A stretch of DNA of 64,000 bases. It comes from Hyaloscypha bicolor E. Lineage: Eukaryota; Ascomycota; Leotiomycetes; Helotiales; Hyaloscyphaceae. Position numbers and translations under genes: made by a program. The stretch lies in assembly GCF_002865645.1 (NCBI RefSeq), contig NW_020194588.1, positions 726,092 to 790,091 on the forward strand. The letters run 5' to 3'. Below the pieces are notes generated by a model. The model was not told the origin of the DNA. It was given only the letters and a program-made list of their open reading frames with translations, and did not search any database. Positions 22,667-32,253 of the stretch are shown here, piece after piece. How positions within the stretch are numbered: position 1 is the stretch's first letter; each line of letters begins with the position of its first letter.

Positions 22667-23476
22667 ATGCTTCTCACCGCCGATTCACACACGGCCTCAG
22701 ATATCAATCTGATTGCTCGATTTCTCGCCCACGAACAAATTCAAAATCTACCATCTCACCCTCCGGTTGATTGCATTATCATATGTGCCTCGGCAGTTCT
22801 TTATCAAGCAGAAATGCTCTTCCGAGCCCTAGAATCGCGACCTGATCTCGCCAAAACAGTCGTTCTCTGTGGAGGTATTGGTCATTCCACCCCACTTATC
22901 TACGAAGCCGTCGCCAAAAGCACGAAGTACCATGCTTTCGCTGTAGAAGTTGTTGGCTTACCTGAAGCTCGCGTCTTGGAGAAGATTTTGCAACGATACT
23001 TCGGCGTTTCTGCCATCACCAGAGCCGGGAGCGAAGTTCTGATCGAAGACAAGTCGACCAATTGCGGTGCCAACGCCTTACAATCGAGGAAAGTGCTCGA
23101 AGCAGCTGGTGTGCCTACGCCAAGAACGTGCATCATCATTCAAGATCCCACCATGGCGTTGAGAACTGTCACATCTTTCCAAAAGACATATAGTGACTTG
23201 GAAACTCCACCAAAGTTTCTCAGCTGTCCTGTTTTTGTCCCGCAGGTGCAAGTGATGGCTTCAGAATTCCAGTACTTGGTTGGGGGAGTATCAGGGTCTG
23301 AGCTGTGGCAGGCGGGCCGTTTCTTTGACCTGATCATGGGTGAAATTCCTAGGCTGAGGGACAATGAAGCGGGGTATGGACCCAAGGGCAAGGGTTTCAT
23401 TACTCATGTCGATATCTCTGAAGAGGTTGAGAATGCATGGCAAAGACTGGAGAATGTTTTGGGCAATCGCCGATGA
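22667..23476 (+). CDS. DUF218 (YdcF-like) protein
   Basis: This is a single-exon frame of 269 residues starting at the ATG at 22667. The fold is recognised by an N-terminal VDCIIICASAVLYQAEM segment, the VVLCGGIGHST loop and the DKSTNCGANALQSRKVL motif, in the order found in the DUF218/YdcF family. A long insert after residue 165 ends the protein. The E. coli YdcF member binds S-adenosylmethionine, but no reaction is established for the fungal forms. No signal peptide or membrane segment is seen, so a soluble location is likely. The family assignment is firm; the function is unknown. Confidence 0.8.
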   Translation: MLLTADSHTASDINLIARFLAHEQIQNLPSHPPVDCIIICASAVLYQAEMLFRALESRPDLAKTVVLCGGIGHSTPLIYEAVAKSTKYHAFAVEVVGLPEARVLEKILQRYFGVSAITRAGSEVLIEDKSTNCGANALQSRKVLEAAGVPTPRTCIIIQDPTMALRTVTSFQKTYSDLETPPKFLSCPVFVPQVQVMASEFQYLVGGVSGSELWQAGRFFDLIMGEIPRLRDNEAGYGPKGKGFITHVDISEEVENAWQRLENVLGNRR

Positions 23477-24136
23477 AGAATCGATCAGATGGTTGAACCT
23501 TTGCAACTTTGTAGTTGGTGTAACGTCGTTAGAAATCTGAACCGATGCCTTCTCTTCGTATCTCTTTTTCTCTCGGAGACAGCGTCTGCAGGATGAACAA
23601 GGGTCGTAAGCTTGTCTTGGAGCGTGGCGTGTCTTGCTTCGGCATGATCTGTCACGAAACGTGCGCGTTACCACGAGATGTAGGCTGCAACGATCTTACC
23701 GGCCAATGAAATGCCGTTCTCCTGACCGCTCCGGCGACTTCGGGGAACCAGATTCAGCGAGGTACATGAAATGTGGCGTTGCGATCCTCCTCAGATCGAT
23801 ATGACGTTTTTAATTCTGTGAAGTAAGTCGGCTAGTTGGTTATACCGATTGCTTGAAAGTCTGATTGCACCTCTTTCCTGAGGACACATATGCAACTTCG
23901 TCCCCTGCCACGGCACTAGAACTTGTGAGTTACTCCTGAGCCTTATTCAGGAATATCTTCTGACTTTCTTCCTTGGACGGGTCACTGCTCAAGTTGTCGA
24001 TTAAAGCCGGTCCATACGAGCAGGGTCTCCATCTCATAACCAACCAGTATCCTATTCATCCCGCAGCTACTCAGCAACTTTATTCGAACACACTTTCTTC
24101 TATCCCTCTAGCTTCAGAGCTCCCTGATTTACAATC
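23477..24136. promoter_or_regulatory. Upstream region of the glyoxalase-fold gene
   Basis: About 660 bases without a recognisable gene. The final 100 bases are rich in pyrimidines and lead into the ATG at 24137, so the promoter of the next gene probably lies here. The open frame at 23291-23674 minus overlaps the DUF218 gene and is a shadow. Confidence 0.4.
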
Positions 24137-24624
24137 ATGTCTGCCGAAGTAAGTCTTCATTTGGCCCCTTCCCTCAAATTATTGTACCAACACGCGTGTC
24201 TAACATGCTACATTTGCACTAGATTTCCAATGACCAATATACCAAAGTTGGCATTTGGATCCCCGTAACCGATCCAAGCCGTGCCCGCAAGTTCTACTCG
24301 TCTGTGTTCGATTGGAAATGCATGGAGACAGGCAGCCCTTCGCTACTCGAGGGTATCAAGGAGACTTACTTCTTCACAAAAGGAGGTGCTCTTTATGGAT
24401 GCTTCTTCCTCACGGATGAACCCAAGACTACAGAAGCTTCAGTTAGCCATATCGGCGCCCATACCGTTTTCTCCGTGAAGGATATTGAGGAATCTCTGAA
24501 TCTCATTGCGAAAAGTGGCGGCTCCACACATGCTGGAAAGACAAGCTTTGGTCCATTTGGGGGTTCTGTTGCCCGATTCGTTGACACCGAGGGGAATATA
24601 ATGGGAATATATGCTATGAATTGA
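24137..24624 (+). CDS. Glyoxalase/bleomycin-resistance (VOC) fold protein
   Basis: Two exons, 24137-24148 (four codons) and 24223-24624, joined by a 74-bp phase-0 intron, give 137 residues. It has the single-domain vicinal-oxygen-chelate pattern: KVGIWIPVTDPSRARKFYSS at the start, a middle FFTKGGALYGCFFL strand, HTVFSVKDIEESL and a C-terminal FGPFGGSVARFVDTEGNIMG. Members bind metal and act as isomerases, dioxygenases or resistance proteins; bacterial relatives of this size with the DTEGN ending are mostly unassigned. It is probably cytosolic. The first exon is tiny, which is why a simple open frame misses the start. The substrate is unknown. Confidence 0.85.
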
Positions 24625-24875
24625 GAAGGAAACTGTCACTCTATTTCTAGAATCGTTGAGTCTGCAAAGTCGGAGAAAATTCGGATATATAGTGTGTTCG
24701 GAAGGCTAACTTTTCCGTGGCGATCAGCGAAATGGAGTTGATCCCCCTTCGTTGGACGAGTTTGGAACTTGGAAAACTTCATCGACAGAACCTTCAATAT
24801 CACCATGATATTTCGAGCGAAAGCTGACGAAATTGGAAAAATCCATGTCACGTGACATGACTTTCTACTTCACTT

Positions 24876-25248
24876 TGTTGAAATTAGGGGCCTGAGGCCC
24901 CTAATAGGCTTAGTAAGCCCTGGGACGGAACGCCATGGGGCTTTATACCCTGTATAGCTGGAGTACCCTGTCCAGCTGGAGTACCCTGTCCAGCTGGAGT
25001 ACCCTGTCCAGCTGGAATACCCTGTATAGCTAGAATACCTTGTAGTATGCCCTGTAAAGCTGAATTGGTTCAGCTGGCATAGGTAAAAGGCTCAGCAGGT
25101 TTAGGGGTTTAGTGCATGTGATTTAGGGGGGTTCAGGGCTATATATACGGGCTACTTACCACTGTAGAACAGCAGTCAATTCAGTATCGTTTACTTGGTT
25201 TACATCGCAAGCACGTGACCCTAGCTTTATTATTAAGCTAGTTCAACA
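24876..25248 (+). mobile_element. Solo LTR, 373 bp, with perfect 5-bp duplication
   Basis: The element begins TGTTGAA and ends TTCAACA, perfect 7-bp inverted ends. It is flanked by CACTT on both sides (24871-24875 and 25249-25253), a clean 5-bp target-site duplication. No retroelement interior is present, so it is a solo LTR. Inside are an 18-bp tandem array (24946-25035) and a TATATATA run near 25140, a plausible promoter core. GC is normal and no RIP pattern is evident, so it is probably young or below the RIP length threshold. Ends of this form are common in copia-type elements, but the superfamily is not proven. Orientation follows the TATA position and is tentative. Confidence 0.88.
24946..25035. 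repeat. 18-bp tandem repeat inside the solo LTR
   Basis: Five contiguous 18-bp units of the form TACCCTGTCCAGCTGGAG lie at 24946, 24964, 24982, 25000 and 25018. The second and third are identical, the fourth differs by one base and the outer ones by two or three (TACCCTGTATAGCTGGAG). A decayed sixth unit follows. Each unit contains the palindrome CAGCTG (an E-box form) or its variant. Confidence 0.9.
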
Positions 25249-25556
25249 CACTTCTCAACCAATCAGCAGCAAAGACAGTATCAGATGACCTCTCAAGTTC
25301 ATCTACTAGGTTTCTGTCATTCCGTTCAACTCTTTAACGTATCCATAGCATATTAGGATCAAATTCGGGGTTGTTTCCAAACGCAAACAAAAAGCAGGCT
25401 ATTTCATCTGCAGAAAGGATGCTCCCTGCCCCGCCCTTGACGAACAGGCTAAATTCGTAAATATTAGTCATGCTGCAAATTAAACTTATTTTTGATATTT
25501 CCAAGCCAGTTTTTCTTTCCTATTTCATTGACCATCTTTTCAACACTCAAATCACG

Positions 25557-26618
25557 ATGGGAAAATTCGACAAATTCACAATCATCAGCGCTGACTACAA
25601 AAAGGTTGCAGGCCAAGGCATTGTAGTGGACTTGTTGATACCATCAAAATTGACCGCTGGCTTACGTCCTGTTATTCTACGTTTCCATGGAGGCGGTTAT
25701 GTAAGTGGAACCTATGTGCAAGTGCAAGCCAAAATGTCCATACCTTGTCGTTGTTGAACCAGAATACTGACCAAGTCCTCAGGTCAGTGGGTCAAGTCTC
25801 TTTGAACCGTGGTTCCCGCAATGGCTCCTTGAGTTAGCTATTGCGAAAAATGCAATCATCGTATCCCCAAACTATCGCCTCTTGCCAGAGTCCAGCGGGC
25901 TAGATATCCTGGAAGATTTAGACGACTTGTGGCGTTGGATGAAATTTGGGATTCAGCTGAAACTGAATGATTTCTCCGTTGGTCTAAGGGCGGACTTGGA
26001 TCGAATAATCACAGAGGGAGATAGTGCAGGTATGTCCGAAATGCCTCGCCTCCTTTATGAACGGGATGGGCTGGAACCTTCTTAGGAGGCTACCTTAGCA
26101 TTCAATTTGCAATGAGCCACCCGGACGAAATCAAAGCTTGTATAGCAGAATTTCCCTCCCTCGATCTAGAATCACCTCATTTTGCCGGTGTTGGCAATGA
26201 TATCCCACTGGGATCACCAAGCTTAGTCGATCAACATCTCGCGTCGGTTGGAAATGTCAACAAAGCTAGTTCGGACATGACTCTTGCGCGGTCTCCTCTC
26301 ATCAACGCGCTGATTCAAGAAGGAAGATTTCTGCATTTCTTTGGAAATGGGCCTCGCTTGTTTCCCCTCCGAAGACTAGAATCCGGGGCCAAACTCCCCC
26401 CGCTGTTTATTATCCACGGCGCTGGTGATACCATTGTGCCTGTGGAAGGTAGTCAGAAGTTTGCAAAGTTATTGCTTGAGAAGGACCCTGACGCGAAAGT
26501 TGTACTCACTGTTCAACCGGGAGAGCATGGTGTTAGTATTCCGTTTGGAATGAAACATCCGTGGTTGGCTGAGGGTCTCAAATTGGTCACAGATGCTTGG
26601 GAAACTCAGAAGGGGTAA
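25557..26618 (+). CDS. Alpha/beta hydrolase (HSL-like esterase)
   Basis: Three exons, 25557-25700, 25783-26029 and 26086-26618, with introns of 82 and 56 bp in phase, give 307 residues. The catalytic features of the hormone-sensitive-lipase-like group are present: oxyanion motif HGGGY (about 44-48, at the first splice junction), nucleophile GDSAGG with Ser near 128, acid in HGAGDTIVP and His in GEHGVS. There is no signal peptide, so it is probably cytosolic. Fungal members hydrolyse small esters, often in secondary metabolism or detoxification, but the substrate is unknown. The start codon lies only 308 bp downstream of the solo LTR at 24876-25248, which may contribute to its promoter. Confidence 0.88.
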
Positions 26619-27049
26619 TGCAACTCTTATTCATGTCCTGTTCTGGTCTCAACACCCATTGACTTTTGTGTTCTGCCAGCCCCCACAAGTTGGCTGTGCC
26701 TAATAAAAGCACTTCACAACACCAGAATATGATGGTTCAGCAAAGAGTACATTGCTTGACTCCCACACAAGTAGATCCCTGGTAATGTAGATTATGGATA
26801 CTATGCGACACAACTTCACCTAGAGGCGATGCGTTGAACCATTGTGCTCGCCCTCTCCTGCATCGTCTCCTTTACTTCCTTCCTGCTCAGAGTCCTCCAT
26901 TGCCATCTGTCCAGCATCCTTCATACTGGAGTCTGGGAGGCGTATCTCCTCGGAGCTAACCTCTCAAATAGGAAAGCTAATGTAAACGGCTGGTGAAGAA
27001 TTCAATAGAATCAAATCCTTTAGTGATATCTACTTCCGCAATAAATGCC
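26619..27049. other. Intergenic region
   Basis: About 430 bases follow the alpha/beta hydrolase gene. No domain, repeat or RNA gene is seen. It probably holds the 3' untranslated region. Confidence 0.35.
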
Positions 27050-27582
27050 CTAAATGGTTTTATATGGCCCATTGAGACCTTCTCGCTTCTGGAAATAAAA
27101 CCGGTGGGTATTACGAACCATGAGTCTGAGTCCGTTCGCTGTAAAAAGTTGGTATAGGTTTTGAAGTGAGAAAAAACCCATCGCTGTAGCGCCACCACTG
27201 TCCATGAGATAGTTTCCATCGGCTTGCCAGTTGATGTAGACCGTCGGTGGCAATGCGAAGTGATATTCTGAGATTATGTCGATAGTCAATCCGAATTCAA
27301 ATAATACCACATCATTCCTTCTGCTCGAGCTTCTCCGTTCGCATATAGGATGGCGGGAGGACGACATCTGGAATGATAAGTGAAGAACGGGTCCATAGCC
27401 ATTACATCCAGCGAGATCTTAGTGCCAAGGGTTCGGGGTTAGGCTTGGCCCCAGATGGTGAGTGATATCGAGGTTGGGGGTAGCGAAGCAGGCTTCCCTC
27501 CAGAAAGCAGCCTAATTTCGGGAAGAAGCTTGTTGAATTTGGGAAATTCTTCGAGAGTGGCTTGATTAGTGCTTGGAAGCAT
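27050..27582 (-). pseudogene. Relic of a 2EXR-like domain protein
   Basis: On the minus strand from 27582 a frame reads LEEFPKFNKLLPEIRLL, which resembles the opening of the fungal 2EXR domain (F-x-LLPEIRLKIW). The continuation WREACFATPNLDI is in another frame. Further down, SEYHFALPPTVYINWQADGN and a long tail to 27050 resemble the domain's second half. At least one frameshift and one stop separate the pieces, so I read it as a pseudogene. An intron could explain part of the frame change. The match is from memory of the family pattern only. Confidence 0.35.
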
Positions 27583-27992
27583 CGCGATGACTCGATTTCG
27601 GGAAGTGTAGTTTTCGTGAAGAAACTCGATTGTGTTGATCGGTTCGTCGGGAAATGGTTACCAGATGTGAGGAATTGAGGAAGTGAGATAGAGTGTGACA
27701 CAGTCACACAACTAACGAGATACCTCTTTGTGCTTCCATTGTTAGCTGAAATAACGGAGTGCCCACACGCAATCCAGTGACGCTGAGTCATGATGCTTCT
27801 GGAATTCTGGACCAGACAACTAGAATTGTCCTTCGACATCAAAAGACCTGGATAGAACTCGAAACTATGTATTCAGCCAGAACAAAGATGTCCCAAAAGC
27901 GAATTATTCCACGAACACTGAACACCCCACGGTTCTCTTCATTGTACAAGACGAACTAACTTCACAGCCAAAGGATCGACGCAACCGGTGCT

Positions 27993-28352
27993 TCATTGAC
28001 CATCAACTTTCAAAACCAAAGCCATCTCCTCTTCAATTCTCTGCCTCTCCGCAACTACAACATTAACAATATCTTTATACGCGCCCTCATATGCATCATT
28101 ATCCTCTCCTCTAGCCTCATACTCTTCTCCCCGATCTCCTCATAAAACACTGCCTTATAATAAAAACAACGCTCCCTCCTCGAAATCAACTCCATTAGGC
28201 CATATTCTCCTTACATGCCACTCCAGAGCCCCACTTTGCAGATTACGCGCCAGAAACCTCAACTTATCCTTCGCATACTTCTCCCGTAAATCATTCGAAG
28301 TAAGCTGGAGGTACCTCAAAGGACCCCGCTCCACCAAAACCGCTCTATACAC
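27993..28352 (-). pseudogene. Broken frame of unknown protein
   Basis: The minus-strand frame starting near 28352 reads RAVLVERGPLRYLQLTSNDL and then LRFLARNLQSGALEWHVRRI, a protein-like composition. It meets stops near 28155 and 28140, then continues in the same frame with EEYEARGEDNDAYEGAYKDI up to a stop at 27993. It looks like a real coding stretch that has taken in-frame stops. I do not recognise the family. It lies beside the other relics of this region. Confidence 0.3.
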
Positions 28353-28970
28353 CTCCCAATTAATCTAGACATTTGGCCTCACCGCCTTCTCTAGCAACGA
28401 AAAGGTCAGCGTACTTCCGAAATCCAGAGAGTAATATTTTAGGGCTTCGGAGCACGACTCGCGGTTTACAGATAATGAATAGTGCTCGGTGTTTCCACGA
28501 CTTCAATAAGCGAGTTTTGGCGCGTCAACAAATCGTGTTTGGATTGGTTGTTGCTAGGATTTCCCTCAGCAGAAATATAAGTCGAAGAAAAAATGACGCC
28601 ACTTCAGTCTACGAAATACTTAATGCGCTGTGCCACAGCGGTACAATGCAACAGGGCAGCAGGCCAGCGGCCTCTGCCCTCGCTCGCTTAGCAGCTCAGG
28701 GGTATTTTGGGGGTCGGGGGTCAATCTTAGCGCAACCTACCATTACCACTTTCTAGGAGATGGAATAAATTGATATTATTACATTATGGATTCAGCTTTG
28801 TTCGCAGCGTTGATAAGACTCTGGGCAAGCGGATTCTTCTATGTTTGCAAATATACGCAGTGTGCAGTCGTGTCGTTAATCGAGCTGCTGCACTCGGAAC
28901 ATAGTCCAGTGCCATTCTTGCCGTACAGCCCAATGCTATAATCGTTACCTAATCTGGCACATAATTTGCC
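28353..28970. other. Region without a recognised gene
   Basis: The open frame at 28373-28756 plus has no recognisable domain and ends in low-complexity sequence. Nothing else is supported. The surrounding relics suggest degraded gene sequence. Confidence 0.35.
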
Positions 28971-29510
28971 ATGCCGTGGGTCTGTAGCGCAAGTACACTT
29001 CTGCGCTCCTGGTTTGGTGGTAGTGAAGTAGGAGCAGCTATTGCCTCTGTCATCTTTGAAGTTGCCAATCCGAGTGGGAAACTGCCATTAACTTTCCCAA
29101 GTAGACTAGAGGACACACCGACGTTTAGATATTTTAGCAGTGGCGCAGGGACGGTAGTATGTGGAGGGGGTACCTTCGTTGGATACAGATGATATGAAGC
29201 ACGCAATATTGAAATCGCTTTCCCATTCGGTCATGGTCTCAGTTACACTAGTTTCACTCTGAGTGATCTTACGGCCACTGACACAGCAGCTGCTTTTACG
29301 ATCAACAATGCCGGCAAACACTCCGGCGCCGAGATTGTAATACTCTATATCTCGCGTTCCTCGTCCAGTAGCCTCAAGATTCAGCGTCTTCAAAGTCGGT
29401 TGAAGGGATTCGAGAAAATATACTTGGAGAAGAGAGAAGGAAAGCAATTGCAGATACCTATTGACAGATATACTACCGCACCGTGGGACAGGAGAGAAGA
29501 GGGTATATAG
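28971..29510 (+). pseudogene. GH3 beta-glucosidase C-terminal relic
   Basis: The plus frame shows the ordered landmarks of the glycoside hydrolase family 3 C-terminal domain: LLRSWFGGSEVGAAIASVIF, ANPSGKLPLTFPSRLEDTP, FVGYR, then FPFGHGLSYTSFTLSDL and a fibronectin-III-like tail (NNAGKHSGAEIVILYI, RLKGFEKIYLE). A single in-frame TGA at 29190-29192 breaks it, and the catalytic N-terminal domain (several hundred residues) is missing. The intact enzyme would be a secreted beta-glucosidase. About 180 of the usual 750-850 residues remain, so it is a truncated pseudogene. Confidence 0.72.
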
Positions 29511-30020
29511 CACATAAGTCTAGTGGCTGGTGCTGAGAAATTGGGTGGTAAATTAGTTTTGACCGAGTCGACACGGTGAAATGGACTTTGATTTACAGCG
29601 CCTGTATGCTGGCGCTGGCATCACCTGGAGATGCTCAGTTCGCCAATAACTGCAGTACTTTTGGTGGAACTACCCCCCCGAACTACTAATTTGTGATGAA
29701 GTCCTGCATTATTCAACGTTTCCACGGTCGCCTAGCAGCTTTTGTCGAAGTCGACCAAAGTTCCGTATGTTGGGCATCGTGAGCAAGTGATGTTCTCTTG
29801 CAGTGTTGAAATTGCATTAAAATAATCATCCTTTTTTATTCTACGTAATCTTTGCCCTGTAAAGATATTAAAATCTAGCTTTTAACGGTGGGGAAATGCG
29901 TTGTGTCGCGTGGCCGTTCTGCAATGGAATAGTTGAGAAAATCATGAAAGCCCAGGCCGAGATTTGTACTTTAAGCTTGGAAGAGACTGGCGATATTTGG
30001 ACATATTTATCGGAATCTAT
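29511..30020. other. Region without a recognised gene
   Basis: About 510 bases. A short open stretch near 29600-29690 reads like the start of a small secreted protein but is broken, and I cannot assign it. The right end holds the 3' side of the sulfatase gene. Confidence 0.3.
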
Positions 30021-31565
30021 TCACATTCTTTCCGGGATCAAATAATGCTCCGGCTCATCACCAATTTCCACCATTTTGTGGTCGAGCTCCGCTTTCATCT
30101 GGCTGAGAATTTCCGCATATTGTCCATCATTGGCGATATTCACCAGTTCCAGTGAATCTTTGTCACAGTCAAACAGCTCCCATTCCGTCTCCTCTCCGCC
30201 ATCTTGGCATCCAGGGAGTCCAAAACCCTTGTTGTACCAATATATCAGCTTGTATTGCTGATTCCGTACTCCATAATGTGCTCGTGCGTCATGAATCGTA
30301 TCACGGTGCATCCAGTAGCGGTGATACGCAACTTGTGACCAGTCTTCTGGCGTCGTACCTTGCAACAAGCTCGCAAATGACCGTCCCTGCATGTAAGACG
30401 GAACCGGAAGTCCTGCGAGATCAAGAAAGGTGGCTGCAAAGTCGACATTGCACACAATATCTTTGCATACCGTGCCAGGCTTGATCATTCCCGGGTAGCG
30501 AATCATGAACGGCATTTGAAAAGACTCTTCGTACATGAAACGTTTGTCAAACCAACCATGATCACCAAGGAAGAATCCTTGATCGGATGTGTAAATTATC
30601 ACAGTGTTTTCCGCAAGCCCTTCCGAATCGATGTAGTTGAGCATTCGTCCAACATTATCATCGATAGAGGCTATCGTCCTCAGATACCTTTTCATGTATC
30701 GCTGGTATTTAAAGTATTGCAGTTCATCCTGGGATTTGAAGGTGAACACCTCCCCACTATCCTTGTCGATGAGTCGTATCTGTGTGACGTTTTCTAGATA
30801 AGGGACCTTTCGTTGATTGAAGGCGGGGCGGTTTGGCACAAGCAATTCGCCAACCTCGGATCCTCCGTCCGGCTGAACCAATCCCAGGTCATGATAAGTG
30901 AGATCTGTAGAAACTTTCATCTTGGCCTGAGCCGCGGCCAGAGCTCGAGTTTTGTAGTCGTCGTCAAACGTTTCTGGGACTTTGACGTTTTCTTGGTAGA
31001 GGTGTCTGTGCTTTGGATCGCATTCCCATGATCGGTGAGGCGCCTTGTGGTGACACATAAGGAAAAACGGCTTGTCCTTTTGACGGTTGCTTATCCAGTC
31101 GATACTTTGGTCTGTTATAACATCCGTTGCATAACCGGGAAACACCTTCCTCTGTCCCATTTCAATCATGACTGGGTCAAAGTAGTCTCCCTGGCCAGGC
31201 ACAACTGACCAAAAGTCAAAGCCTGATGGCTCATGATCCGTACCTTCTCCGAGATGCCACTTCCCAATCATAGCAGTCTGATACCCGCCAGTTCGAAGGT
31301 GCTTCGCAACGTTGGGGAGATGCTTGTTGATCTTGCTGTCCAATGTCACAACTCCGTTGACATGATTGTACGTCCCCGTCAGGATGCTGGCTCTGCTTGG
31401 CGTGCAAATAGAATTGGTGACATAGCAGTGATCAAAGCGCATTCCATCATTTGCAATTCGATCGAGATTTGGGGTTGAGTTTATGTTCGCACCGTAACAG
31501 CCGATGGCTTTGCTTGCGTGGTCATCCGCCATGATGAAAATGATATTGGGCTGCACTGGTGCCAT
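30021..31565 (-). CDS. Sulfatase (alkaline-phosphatase-fold)
   Basis: This is a single-exon minus-strand frame. I chose the ATG at 31565 (MAPVQPNIIFIMADDH), giving 514 residues, because family members start here and the 79 residues upstream look like untranslated sequence. Metal-site residues D14-D15 lie in MADDH. The maturation motif CTPSRAS (Cys54) is the C-x-P-S-R signature in which Cys becomes formylglycine. GKWHLGEG and SDQGFFLGDHGWFDKR supply further active-site residues. The substrate is a sulfate ester, probably a choline- or aryl-type small molecule, though long inserts make this uncertain. No signal peptide is present with this start, so it is likely cytosolic. The family resembles bacterial sulfatases, and an old transfer is possible. 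Confidence 0.9.
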   Translation of the reverse strand: MAPVQPNIIFIMADDHASKAIGCYGANINSTPNLDRIANDGMRFDHCYVTNSICTPSRASILTGTYNHVNGVVTLDSKINKHLPNVAKHLRTGGYQTAMIGKWHLGEGTDHEPSGFDFWSVVPGQGDYFDPVMIEMGQRKVFPGYATDVITDQSIDWISNRQKDKPFFLMCHHKAPHRSWECDPKHRHLYQENVKVPETFDDDYKTRALAAAQAKMKVSTDLTYHDLGLVQPDGGSEVGELLVPNRPAFNQRKVPYLENVTQIRLIDKDSGEVFTFKSQDELQYFKYQRYMKRYLRTIASIDDNVGRMLNYIDSEGLAENTVIIYTSDQGFFLGDHGWFDKRFMYEESFQMPFMIRYPGMIKPGTVCKDIVCNVDFAATFLDLAGLPVPSYMQGRSFASLLQGTTPEDWSQVAYHRYWMHRDTIHDARAHYGVRNQQYKLIYWYNKGFGLPGCQDGGEETEWELFDCDKDSLELVNIANDGQYAEILSQMKAELDHKMVEIGDEPEHYLIPERM

Positions 31566-32253
31566 TTTGCGGGAGAGGTGGAATATGTTCCGGAGCCAGA
31601 AAGTGTATATTAGACCGGTAAACAAAGGAAGGGTGAACGCGTTGGAGGAGGCGGCAATCTTCAGTGCACGAATTCTAATCAAGATTGGACTACGGTCATG
31701 GGCCGTGGGCCGTTTCAAAGATAAGGCAGAGATCGAGAGAGAGAATAAAAAAAAGGAGAAGGTGAGATTGCAAATCTGTTTACCTGGCGAGAAAAGACCC
31801 ACACAAAGAATCGCTAACCGAAGTTGGGACTTGCAACTTTACGAATATGCGAGCTTCTTCGGATCTTGCCACTCCTGGTTCGGAGTGGGAATGGTAGTCG
31901 ATCAAGTTCGGGAAAGAAATGAAGCTATTTTGGTCTAGCGGTGGTGCGAGAGCAGACCTTCTCGCGGGGAACCCATCTTCGGGGAGAATGTCGGGACAAG
32001 AATAGTGCCAGCATCTTCACGTGCAACACATCCGCTTAACCTCTTTTGGTGTATCGACCTCCGTAGCGCTTTATTACTAGAATTGCAGCGAATGTAGTAA
32101 CCTCGTTGTGAATTGTTTCTTCCTGAACCTCGATCTCCTAAGTACGGAAAGCGATAAGGATCAGGAGACCAAGCGATTTTCGAATCTGGTTTTCGACTTT
32201 TGATGTCCGACTTGTGACACATGCTCACCCTATCAAAAATCGCCCACATATAC
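31566..32253. promoter_or_regulatory. Upstream region of the sulfatase gene
   Basis: About 690 bases between the sulfatase start and the large transposon. An A-rich run (near 31748) corresponds to a pyrimidine tract on the gene's strand, suiting a fungal 5' untranslated region. The open frames at 31504-31938 plus and 31935-32249 minus have no recognisable domain. Confidence 0.4.

Noticed and set aside
31566..31802. 79-residue N-terminal extension of the sulfatase
   Set aside because: Family members begin near the PNIIFIMADDH motif, and the ATG at 31565 has a good context; the upstream part reads like untranslated sequence.
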